This document shows positions 55,264-64,000 of a DNA stretch of 64,000 bases, piece by piece. The notes beneath the pieces are model-generated. The model did no database searches. It was given only the letters and a program-made list of their open reading frames with translations, and was not told the origin of the DNA. Position numbers and translations under genes: made by a program. Source of the stretch: an uncultured Alphaproteobacteria bacterium (GTDB lineage Bacteria; Pseudomonadota; Alphaproteobacteria; Methylaequorales; Methylaequoraceae); contig CACEWP010000002.1 of assembly GCA_902563305.1 (NCBI GenBank), positions 1 to 64,000 on the forward strand, given 5' to 3'. How positions within the stretch are numbered: the first letter of the stretch is position 1; every line of letters begins with the position of its first letter.

Positions 55264-55653
55264 ATGACTTTAAAAAACTTAGTAAATATTTTATTACATT
55301 GGATTTCAATAAACACCAATTACGATACAAATCAATTTAATATTCCAATTAATATAGTTGAGCCAGAAATAATTCAAAAAATGGTGTGCGGAGGAAAATG
55401 TCCAGTTGTTGCTTTTTTTTCAGAAAATCAGGGAATTTTTTTATCTACAAAAAATTTTGATGATTTATGCTATCAATCCATACTTCTTCATGAAATGATT
55501 CATTATTTTCAGTCTGATTCTATGATGGAGAATGCATTTAAAGAAAAAGAAGCTTATGAACTACAAAATAAATTTTTAGAAGATTTGTCAATAAAAAATG
55601 ATATGATTAGTGTTCTTAATGTAAAAAGATGCAGATCAAAACAAATAAACTAA
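55264..55653 (+). CDS. Small HEMIH metallopeptidase-like protein, paralog of 29714-30169
   Basis: VCGGKC...LCYQSILLHEMIHYFQ...EKEAYELQNKFL...KRC. Confidence 0.6.
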   Translation: MTLKNLVNILLHWISINTNYDTNQFNIPINIVEPEIIQKMVCGGKCPVVAFFSENQGIFLSTKNFDDLCYQSILLHEMIHYFQSDSMMENAFKEKEAYELQNKFLEDLSIKNDMISVLNVKRCRSKQIN

Positions 55654-55668
55654 ATTAGTGGAGTAAAA

Positions 55669-57351
55669 ATGAGTGAATATAAAACAGACTTAGAAATTGC
55701 AAGAGAAGCAAATAAACTACCTATTTCAAAAGTTGCATCAGAAAGACTTTCAATTAGTGAAAAAAATCTGATTCCATTTGGGCATTTCAAAGCTAAACTT
55801 AGTTCTAGTTATTTAAATGAGCTTGATAAAAAAGATGATGGAAAATTAATCTTAGTTACTGCCATGACACCTACTACAGCAGGTGAGGGGAAAACCACAA
55901 CATCTGTTGGTTTGACAGATGGATTAAATTTTATCGGGAAAAAAGCAATGGTAGCACTTCGTGAACCAAGTCTCGGTCCTTGTTTTGGAATGAAAGGTGG
56001 AGCTGCTGGCGGAGGTTTTGCTCAGGTTGTACCAATGGAAGACATTAACTTACATTTTACTGGTGATTTCCATGCAATAACTTCTGCGCATATGTTACTC
56101 TCAGCAATGGTAGATAACCACATTTATTGGAACCTTGAACCAAAGATTGACAGTAGAAGAGTTACATGGAGAAGAGTTGTAGATATGAATGACAGGGCAC
56201 TAAGGTCAATAACCAATTCTCTAGGGGGAATATCCAATGGATTTTCCAGAGAAGATGGTTTTGATATCACCGTTGCTTCCGAAGTGATGGCAATATTATG
56301 TTTAGCAAAGGATTTTGAAGATTTAACTGAAAGGCTAGGAAAAATAATAATTGGTTATACTAGAGATTTAGAGCCAATTTTCTGTAAAGATATCAAAGCT
56401 GATGGAGCTATGTCTGTGTTACTTAAAGATGCATTACAACCTAACCTTGTTCAAACCTTAGAAAACAATCCAGCTTTTATTCATGGAGGACCTTTTGCTA
56501 ATATTGCTCATGGTTGCAATACAGTTATTGCTACCAAAACTGCTTTAAAGCTTACTGACTACGTAGTAACTGAAGCTGGTTTTGGTGCTGATTTAGGAGC
56601 AGAAAAATTTTTAAATATTAAATGCAGGAAAACTGGATTAAGACCCTCCTGTGCGGTTGTAGTTGCAACAGTTAGAGCTTTAAAGTTACATGGTAATGCT
56701 GATGCAAAAAATCTTGGTGAAGAAAATCTGAAAGCTGTAGAGGAAGGACTACCTAATCTACTTCGACACATAGAAAATTTATCTAAATTTGGTATTCCAA
56801 CAGTTGTTGCTCTTAATAGGTTTCCAACAGATACAGAAAATGAAATTTCTAGAGTTCAAAAGGTATGTGAAGAAGTTGGAGTTACTGCAATATTAGCCGA
56901 GCATTGGAAAGATGGTGGAAAGGGAGCATCAAAACTTGCAGAAACTGTGATAGATACAATTGATAAAAAAGATTCAGATTTAAAGTTTTTATACGAAGAT
57001 AAAGACAAACCAATTGAAAAAATTAAAAAGATTTCTAAAGAGATTTACAGAGCTAAAGATATAAACTTTTCACCAGTAGCAATAAAAAAATTAGATGAGA
57101 TCTCTAAATTAGGTTTTGATCATTTCCCAGTCTGTATGGCAAAGACTCAATATAGTTTTAGTACCGATCCAACGAATAAATGTGCACCAACAAATCATGA
57201 TATTCAAATACGAGAAATTAGACTATCTGCTGGAGCTGAATTTATTGTTGCTATTGCAGGTGATATTATGACAATGCCTGGGCTTCCAAAAAAACCTGCA
57301 GCTTATGAGGTTCGAATAGGGTCTGATGGAAATATTCAAGGATTATTCTAA
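55669..57351 (+). CDS. fhs: Formate-tetrahydrofolate ligase
   Basis: [35 protein letters not shown]. Confidence 0.98.
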   Translation: MSEYKTDLEIAREANKLPISKVASERLSISEKNLIPFGHFKAKLSSSYLNELDKKDDGKLILVTAMTPTTAGEGKTTTSVGLTDGLNFIGKKAMVALREPSLGPCFGMKGGAAGGGFAQVVPMEDINLHFTGDFHAITSAHMLLSAMVDNHIYWNLEPKIDSRRVTWRRVVDMNDRALRSITNSLGGISNGFSREDGFDITVASEVMAILCLAKDFEDLTERLGKIIIGYTRDLEPIFCKDIKADGAMSVLLKDALQPNLVQTLENNPAFIHGGPFANIAHGCNTVIATKTALKLTDYVVTEAGFGADLGAEKFLNIKCRKTGLRPSCAVVVATVRALKLHGNADAKNLGEENLKAVEEGLPNLLRHIENLSKFGIPTVVALNRFPTDTENEISRVQKVCEEVGVTAILAEHWKDGGKGASKLAETVIDTIDKKDSDLKFLYEDKDKPIEKIKKISKEIYRAKDINFSPVAIKKLDEISKLGFDHFPVCMAKTQYSFSTDPTNKCAPTNHDIQIREIRLSAGAEFIVAIAGDIMTMPGLPKKPAAYEVRIGSDGNIQGLF

Positions 57352-58464
57352 AGATTCATTATAAACCTTAAGAAATTCTTTTTTTATTATTTCTATTGAA
57401 AATCTTTTTTGAATTAATTTTCTACCATTGTCTCCATAAAATTTAGCAAGCTTTGGGTTTGTTAGTATTTTTTCTATGGCAATAGATAGAGAAACATGAT
57501 CTCTTGGTGGAACTAAAATCCCATTAAAATTATCTAAGCATACTTCTTTACAACCCTCTACATTCGAGGTCACTATAGGAAGTCCACAACTAGCCGCTTC
57601 AAGAAGAGTTTTTGGCAGGCCTTCTCTGTATGATGGTAAGACAGCAATCTTAGATTTTTGAAGAAAAGGGATAACATTTTTTTCTTTCTGTTTCCAAATT
57701 ATTAATTTTTCTTTTTCCCATTTTTTAAGTTTCTCAGTTGTTATTGATGCTCTATTACTAGGGTCCGGATTTCCAAGAATTAATACTGATAATTTTCTTT
57801 TCTCTTTTAAAATTTTAATAGCATCAATTAATTCCAATATTCCTTTATCATATAATATCCTTGAATGAAAAATTAGATCATAAATTTTTCTTTTTTTTTT
57901 AAAGATAAACTTTTTTGTATCCACTCCTGAACCCTCAATTATTGTTGTTTTTGTATGTTTAGTAATATTATATTTTTTTAATGTTTGTTCGTCGTCTTTG
58001 TTTTGGAAAATAAATAAAACTTTATTTTTTATTAAGAATAAATTTATTAGCTTAAGGAATATATTTTTTAAAATCTTGGTTTTAAATGTTTTATTAATAA
58101 AAAGATAACCAAGTCCAACAACACATAAAATTAACTGAGTTTTTTTTAAAAATAATGAAATTATAGACGTATATAATATTGGTTTAAGCGCAACACTTTG
58201 AATAATATCAGGTTTATAATCAAAAGTTATCTTTAAAAGCTTAAACAAACAGAAAATTTCTTTTAACGGGTTTAATGACTTTCTGTCAATATTAATATTT
58301 TCGGTTTTAAATCCTTGTGATTTGATAATATTCTCACTTTCTGAAAACTTACATAGAACCAATACTTCATAATTTTTTTTTAGAGCATATTTAGCTTGAT
58401 CTATTTTGTGTGATAAAAAATATTCATCTTCACTTACGAAATATAAAAGTTTATATTTTCTCAT
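57343..58464 (-). CDS. Glycosyltransferase family 4 (PglA/CapM-like)
   Basis: [35 protein letters not shown]. Confidence 0.9.
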   Translation of the reverse strand: MRKYKLLYFVSEDEYFLSHKIDQAKYALKKNYEVLVLCKFSESENIIKSQGFKTENINIDRKSLNPLKEIFCLFKLLKITFDYKPDIIQSVALKPILYTSIISLFLKKTQLILCVVGLGYLFINKTFKTKILKNIFLKLINLFLIKNKVLFIFQNKDDEQTLKKYNITKHTKTTIIEGSGVDTKKFIFKKKRKIYDLIFHSRILYDKGILELIDAIKILKEKRKLSVLILGNPDPSNRASITTEKLKKWEKEKLIIWKQKEKNVIPFLQKSKIAVLPSYREGLPKTLLEAASCGLPIVTSNVEGCKEVCLDNFNGILVPPRDHVSLSIAIEKILTNPKLAKFYGDNGRKLIQKRFSIEIIKKEFLKVYNESLE

Positions 58465-58478
58465 AGTTAGGTAGTTAA

Positions 58479-58925
58479 ATGTTATATTATATTATTTTTG
58501 GAGTTATTTTAGCAACAGTTTTACTTGTTTTACTAATTGAATTTATACATGATTCACATGAGAGGTTTAAAAAAAAGTTAAAGTTTTTTGGAGTAATCTT
58601 AATTTCATTTTTTGTTCTGATAATTATGTCAAGATTTCCGCAAGCAATTTCAGTTATTCCTGCCGTTTTTTTAATTTTGTTCAGATGGCGTTTTTTGATT
58701 AATTTTCTTATACAAACTTTTCTTAGCAATCCAAAAAATACAAAATTTTCAAAAAATATTGATGAGCAAGAAGCTTTCGAAATTTTGGGTTTAAAAAGAG
58801 GTGCATCTAGAAAAGAGATTTTAGACAAATATCAAGAGTTAATGAAAAAAAATCATCCAGATAAAGGGGGGTCTGATTGGATAACAAAAAAGTTAAATAA
58901 GGCTCGAGATACTCTTTTGGGTTGA
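58479..58925 (+). CDS. Membrane-anchored DnaJ-domain protein
   Basis: N-terminal TMs; C-terminal EAFEILGLKRGASRKEILDKYQELMKKNHPDKGG. Confidence 0.85.
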   Translation: MLYYIIFGVILATVLLVLLIEFIHDSHERFKKKLKFFGVILISFFVLIIMSRFPQAISVIPAVFLILFRWRFLINFLIQTFLSNPKNTKFSKNIDEQEAFEILGLKRGASRKEILDKYQELMKKNHPDKGGSDWITKKLNKARDTLLG

Positions 58926-58958
58926 GATTTTTTTTTTTTACTTTAACCTTCTTTTTTT

Positions 58959-59828
58959 ATGGTTAATAAAATTAAAAAAGCAATATTTCCAATCGCAGGT
59001 TTAGGAACTCGTTTTCTTCCAGCCACCAAAACCTTACCGAAAGAAATGCTTACTGTTCTTGACAGACCTGTATTAGAATGGGCTGTGATTGAAGCTTCAA
59101 AATCAGGAATAGAAGAGATGATATTTGTTACATCATCAAAAAAAAATTCAATATTTGAATACTTTGATAGATCTTTGGAATTAGAAAGTATATTAAAGAA
59201 AAAAAAAAAAAATAAAGAATTAAAAATCATTCAAAATCAAAATAAATTAGGTAATTTTACATACGTTGTTCAAGATGAACCAAAAGGACTTGGGCACGCA
59301 GTTTGGTGTGCGAAGAGGTTTATTAATCAGAATGAAAATTTTGTTGTGATTCTCCCTGATGATATAATTCTATCGAAAGTACCTGTTATTAGTCAAATGA
59401 TAGAAATTCACAAGAAAACCAATGGTGGTTCCATTTTGGCTTTACAAAGCGTTCCAAAGAAAGAAGTATATAAATATGGCGTAATAGATCCAGAAAAAAA
59501 AATAAATGATTTTTACTCTATCAAAAATTTAGTCGAAAAACCAAAACCAACTAAAGCTCCCTCAAATTTGACTGTTGTTGGTAGATATATTCTTAATTAT
59601 AAAGTTTTTACCCAACTAGAAAAACAAAAAAAAGGGTATGGAAATGAAATTCAATTAACTGATAGTTTAATAAGTTTAACAACTAATCCAGGTTTATTTG
59701 GCTATGAATTTAGTGGAGAAAGATTTGATTGTGGTAATAAACTTGGTTTTATTGAAGCAAATGTTAAGTTTGGATTAAATGATAAATCCATAACTGATGA
59801 TTTAAAAGGTATACTGAGAAATATATGA
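58959..59828 (+). CDS. galU: UTP-glucose-1-phosphate uridylyltransferase
   Basis: KAIFPIAGLGTRFLPATKTLPKEML. Confidence 0.96.
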   Translation: MVNKIKKAIFPIAGLGTRFLPATKTLPKEMLTVLDRPVLEWAVIEASKSGIEEMIFVTSSKKNSIFEYFDRSLELESILKKKKKNKELKIIQNQNKLGNFTYVVQDEPKGLGHAVWCAKRFINQNENFVVILPDDIILSKVPVISQMIEIHKKTNGGSILALQSVPKKEVYKYGVIDPEKKINDFYSIKNLVEKPKPTKAPSNLTVVGRYILNYKVFTQLEKQKKGYGNEIQLTDSLISLTTNPGLFGYEFSGERFDCGNKLGFIEANVKFGLNDKSITDDLKGILRNI

Positions 59829-61144
59829 AAATAACTGTGGTTGGAACCGGTTACGTCGGCTTAGTCTCTGGAACATGTTTTGCTGAATTTGGGGTTAATG
59901 TTGTATGCGTTGATAAAGATAGAGAAAAAATAAAGAAATTAAAAAAAGGAATTATCCCAATTTTTGAACCTGGTTTGGAAGAGCTTGTAAAAAAAAATAT
60001 TAAAGAAAAAAGATTGTTTTTTCAGACAAATTTATCTGAATCTTTAAACGGATCTGAGGCAGTTTTTATTGCAGTGGGAACACCATCAAGGAGAGGAGAC
60101 GGGCATGCAGATCTAAGTTATGTTTATGCTGCAGCAAAAGAAATAGCTAAAAATTTAAAAAATTATGCAGTAATTGTGAATAAATCTACTGTTCCCATAG
60201 GTACTGGCAAAGAGGTACATAAGATTATTGAAGAAATAAACCCTCAACTTGAGTTTGATGTTGCATCAAATCCAGAGTTTTTAAGAGAGGGTTCAGCTAT
60301 TAACGATTTTATGCGACCTGACAGAGTAGTAATTGGAAGTGAAAATCAAAGAGCTCAGAATATTTTGAAGGAACTCTACAGACCACTATATTTGTTGGAA
60401 ACTCCAATTTTATTTACCAAAAGAGAGACTGCAGAACTAATAAAATATGCAGCGAATTCATTTCTAGCAACTAAAATTGCTTTTATAAATGAAATATCAG
60501 ATCTATGTGAAAAAGTTGGAGCCAACGTAAGTGATGTTTCTATTGGTATTGGACTTGATGGGAGAATTGGAAAGAAATTTTTACACCCCGGTCCAGGTTA
60601 TGGGGGATCATGTTTCCCGAAAGATACACTTGCCTTAGTAAAAACTGCGCAAGACTATAAATCGCCACTAAAATTAATTGAACAAGTAGTAGATAGTAAT
60701 AAAAAAAGAAAAAGATCTATGTATAGGAGAATTTTGAAAGCTATTCCAAAAGACAATTCAAATAAGATTATATCAATTCTTGGTCTGACTTTTAAACCTA
60801 ATACTGATGATATGAGAGATAGCCCAAGTCTTGATATAATTCCATCTTTAGTAAAAAGTAATTGTAAACTTAGAGTTTTTGATCCTGAAGGAATGTTAGA
60901 GGCTAAGAAAAATTTTCTAAAATACGACTCCAAAATTACTTGGTGTAAAAATGCTTATGAGGCCTCTGAGAACTCAGATGCTTTGGTAATTCTCACAGAA
61001 TGGAATCAATTTAGGGCTCTCGACCTTAACAAACTAAAGAAATTAATGAAAAGACAAATTATAATTGATTTGAGGAATATATATAATCCAAGAGAAATTA
61101 AGGAAAATGGATTTGAATATCATTCGATAGGAAGATCTATTTGA
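59825..61144 (+). CDS. ugd: UDP-glucose 6-dehydrogenase
   Basis: VVGTGYVGLVSGTCFAEFG; PGPGYGGSCFPKDTLAL. Confidence 0.97.
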   Translation: MKITVVGTGYVGLVSGTCFAEFGVNVVCVDKDREKIKKLKKGIIPIFEPGLEELVKKNIKEKRLFFQTNLSESLNGSEAVFIAVGTPSRRGDGHADLSYVYAAAKEIAKNLKNYAVIVNKSTVPIGTGKEVHKIIEEINPQLEFDVASNPEFLREGSAINDFMRPDRVVIGSENQRAQNILKELYRPLYLLETPILFTKRETAELIKYAANSFLATKIAFINEISDLCEKVGANVSDVSIGIGLDGRIGKKFLHPGPGYGGSCFPKDTLALVKTAQDYKSPLKLIEQVVDSNKKRKRSMYRRILKAIPKDNSNKIISILGLTFKPNTDDMRDSPSLDIIPSLVKSNCKLRVFDPEGMLEAKKNFLKYDSKITWCKNAYEASENSDALVILTEWNQFRALDLNKLKKLMKRQIIIDLRNIYNPREIKENGFEYHSIGRSI

Positions 61145-62526
61145 TGGTAAATATTTCACACTCATTTGATAGCTCTATTATAAGGTCGTACGATATAAGA
61201 GGAGTTTTCAATAAAACCTTATTTGAGAAAGATGCTAGAGTTATTGGACAACTATTTGGTCTCAAAGTTGGGAAAAATAACACAGTAAACATTGGATATG
61301 ATGGAAGACATTCATCAAAACCTTTAAAAGAATCATTAATAGAAGGTATACTGGAATCTGGTGCTGATGTATGTGAGATTGGACTAGTTCCTACACCATT
61401 GTTATATTATTCCTGTATTGCAAATAAATCTGAAGGCGGGATTATGGTTACAGGGTCACATAACCCCAAAGATTATAATGGATTTAAATTTGTTTTGAAA
61501 AACCTTCCATTTTATGGATCTGATTTGGAAAAGTTTGCAATAAAAGCAAAAAATTTTTCTCTAAAAGACTCATTGGGAAATCGTTATAAAAAGTGCTTTA
61601 TCGATAGTTATTTAAATAAAATCTTTACTAATTTTGCACAAAAAAAAAAAATTAATATTGTCTGGGACTCTGGTAATGGTTCGGCAGGTGAGGTTATGGA
61701 TTTATTATCAAAAAGAATTGATGGTAAACAAAAATTACTTTTTAAAAAAATTGATGGAAACTTTCCTAATCATCATCCAGATCCCTCAGATCCTAAAAAC
61801 CTTTTATTTTGTAAAGAGGAAATTTTAAAAAGTAATTATGACTTAGGAATAGCATTTGACGGGGACGGAGACAGGATTGGGGTAGTGGATGATAAAGGTA
61901 GAGACGTTCCTGGAGATATTTTACTTTTAGTCTTATCAAAAAACGTTTTAAAAAGTAAAAATAAAGCTGTAATTATTGGAGATGTAAAATGCAGTCAGGT
62001 CTTGTTTGATGAGATTAACAGACTTGGTGGCAAGTCTATTATATCTCAAACAGGACACAGTCATGTTAAGGTAAATATGAAGAATTATGATGCTGATTTG
62101 GCTGGAGAAATGAGTGGACATATTTTCTTCAAGTCAAACTTTGGTTTTGATGATGCTTTATTTGCTAGCTTAGAACTTGTTAAATTTTTGACAAATACTG
62201 ATAAAAAATTATCAGAAATAATTGATGAAATTCCAAGAGTCTACAACACTCCAGAGATTAGAATAGATTGTGATGACGATAAAAAGTTTTTACTCATTGA
62301 AAATGTTACTAAAAGTCAAAGAAAATTAAAAAAAAAAATAGTAGATATTGATGGATTAAGAGTGAAATCAGATGATGGATGGTGGTTGTTAAGAGCATCT
62401 AATACACAACCCGGAATCGTTTTACGATGTGAATCAAAAAGTATGGATGGTCTAAAACAACAAATAAAACAAGTAAAGTTAGCTATTAAAGAATTTGATT
62501 CAAAAATTGCTAAAAATATTGGTTGA
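61141..62526 (+). CDS. Phosphomannomutase/phosphoglucomutase
   Basis: SYDIRGVF, VTGSHNPKDYNGFK, FDGDGDRIG. Confidence 0.95.
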   Translation: MMVNISHSFDSSIIRSYDIRGVFNKTLFEKDARVIGQLFGLKVGKNNTVNIGYDGRHSSKPLKESLIEGILESGADVCEIGLVPTPLLYYSCIANKSEGGIMVTGSHNPKDYNGFKFVLKNLPFYGSDLEKFAIKAKNFSLKDSLGNRYKKCFIDSYLNKIFTNFAQKKKINIVWDSGNGSAGEVMDLLSKRIDGKQKLLFKKIDGNFPNHHPDPSDPKNLLFCKEEILKSNYDLGIAFDGDGDRIGVVDDKGRDVPGDILLLVLSKNVLKSKNKAVIIGDVKCSQVLFDEINRLGGKSIISQTGHSHVKVNMKNYDADLAGEMSGHIFFKSNFGFDDALFASLELVKFLTNTDKKLSEIIDEIPRVYNTPEIRIDCDDDKKFLLIENVTKSQRKLKKKIVDIDGLRVKSDDGWWLLRASNTQPGIVLRCESKSMDGLKQQIKQVKLAIKEFDSKIAKNIG

Positions 62527-62569
62527 AAATCTAAAGAGACTTTTCTAATTTATTAGTAGGAAGATATAG

Positions 62570-62884
62570 ATGTCAGATGAAAATAAATCGAATTCCACGG
62601 GTGTTGTAACTAAAGAAAAAATTGAAGTTAAGAAACCAAAATTATATAAGGTTATTTTATTAAATGACGATTACACTCCTATGGAATATGTGGTAAAATT
62701 ATTAAGAATAGTTTTTATGAAAAGTGAGAATGAGGCTGTAAATATAATGCTAATGGTTCACAAAAAAGGCTCAGGTATATGTGGGATTTTTACCAAAGAA
62801 ATTGCTGAAACAAAGGTTGAAACAGTTTTAAGGATGGCTAAAAGCGACCAACATCCTCTAAAATGCATAATGGAGTTAGATTAA
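62570..62884 (+). CDS. clpS: ClpS adaptor
   Basis: YKVILLNDDYTPMEYVVKLL; upstream of clpA. Confidence 0.96.
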   Translation: MSDENKSNSTGVVTKEKIEVKKPKLYKVILLNDDYTPMEYVVKLLRIVFMKSENEAVNIMLMVHKKGSGICGIFTKEIAETKVETVLRMAKSDQHPLKCIMELD

Positions 62885-64000
62885 TGATCTCAGATGAACT
62901 AGAAAAAACACTTCAAAGAACTCAAAAATATGCAAAATCACTAAATCATCAATACATGACTTTGGAACATCTTTTGTTATCAATGCTCGAAGATAGTGAC
63001 GTTCTAAAGGTTTTTGAAGCCTGTTTAATAGATACAAAAAAATTAAAGATAGACTTAGAGGGTTTTATAAAAGATAATTTAAAGGAACTTATAATTGAAT
63101 CTTCTAGTAAAGAAATTAAACCAACCTTGGGGTTTCAGAGAGTTATTCAAAGAGCAGTTATTCATGTTCAGTCTTCAGGAAAAGAAGAAGCAAATGCCGC
63201 CAACGTTTTGGTTGCGATATTTAGCGAAAGGGAATCTCACGCAGTCTATTTCTTACAACAACAAAATCTTAACAGACTTGATGTTGTAAATTATCTTTCA
63301 CATGGAATTGAACGAGATTCCGAATTAGATGAAATGAACGATTCAGTAAATGATTTTTCAGAAAAAGATCAACCAAAAAAAGCAAATGAAATTATTGAGA
63401 AATATTGCGTAAACTTGAACAAAAAAGCTATTGATGGAAAGATAGATCCAATTATAGGAAGAGAAAAAGAGATAAAAAGAACAATTCATGTTCTAGCTAG
63501 AAGAAATAAAAATAACCCAATATATGTAGGTGATCCAGGTGTGGGTAAAACTGCATTAGCTGAGGGTATTGCCTTAAAAATTACTAAAAAAGAGGTACCA
63601 GAATTACTCTTAGAATCAAAAATTTACTCACTTGACTTGGGTGCCCTATTAGCTGGCACAAAGTTTAGAGGAGATTTCGAAGAACGATTGAAAAAAGTTA
63701 TCGATTTTTTTCAAAAATTCGAGAATTGCATCTTGTTTATTGATGAGATTCATACACTCATCGGGGCAGGAGGAACAAGCTCGGGGTCTATGGATGCTTC
63801 AAATATTCTAAAACCAGCTTTAACTAAAGGAAATTTTAAATGTATAGGTTCTACAACTTACAGTGAATATAGAAATTATTTTGAAAAAGATAGAGCACTA
63901 TGTAGAAGATTTCAAAAAATTGATGTTGACGAACCGTCAATTGAAGATTCTGTGAAAATTTTGGAAGGTGTTAAAACTTATTATGAAGATTTTCATGGTG
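62884..64000 (+). CDS. clpA: ClpA AAA+ unfoldase, 3'-truncated by the window end (missing from the ORF track)
   Basis: Read by hand: [35 protein letters not shown]...[41 protein letters not shown]...[15 protein letters not shown]. Confidence 0.96.
   Translation, partial: MISDELEKTLQRTQKYAKSLNHQYMTLEHLLLSMLEDSDVLKVFEACLIDTKKLKIDLEGFIKDNLKELIIESSSKEIKPTLGFQRVIQRAVIHVQSSGKEEANAANVLVAIFSERESHAVYFLQQQNLNRLDVVNYLSHGIERDSELDEMNDSVNDFSEKDQPKKANEIIEKYCVNLNKKAIDGKIDPIIGREKEIKRTIHVLARRNKNNPIYVGDPGVGKTALAEGIALKITKKEVPELLLESKIYSLDLGALLAGTKFRGDFEERLKKVIDFFQKFENCILFIDEIHTLIGAGGTSSGSMDASNILKPALTKGNFKCIGSTTYSEYRNYFEKDRALCRRFQKIDVDEPSIEDSVKILEGVKTYYEDFHG

Overview
Window is about 30% GC (by eye), very gene-dense, and reads as a streamlined marine alphaproteobacterial chromosome (lineage is inference; SAR11/HIMB59/AEGEAN-169/SAR116-like groups are candidates). 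Most genes are housekeeping: efp, gap, zapA, ruvCAB, tol-pal, tilS-ftsH-folP-glmM, thiamine genes (thiE, thiD, thiC, thiO-thiS-thiG), serC-hisZ-purA, rpoH, rluD, xseB-ispA-tlyA, aroC, fabI, hemA, fhs, galU-ugd-pgm and clpS-clpA (truncated at the right edge). The main accessory module is a complete proteorhodopsin/retinal cluster (PR, crtE, crtI, crtB, crtY, blh) at 31.0-37.2 kb, with Gln at the spectral tuning site. Next to it are a porin and a putative ABC-transporter/ExbB-ExbD-ExbD-TonB operon. Best leads: (i) intrinsic terminators placed on top of, or directly before, the start of the next same-strand gene (PR/crtE and pal/cpoB); (ii) an unannotated 57-aa lipoprotein between tolB and pal, driven by a near-copy of the pal promoter; (iii) tandem ExbD paralogs, one with the conserved membrane Asp changed to Asn, in an operon with an ABC importer but no TonB-dependent receptor; (iv) two dispersed paralogous small HExxH proteins with conserved cysteines. 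I saw no tRNA, rRNA, CRISPR array or mobile element. All family calls are by recognition of motifs and gene order; no searches were run.
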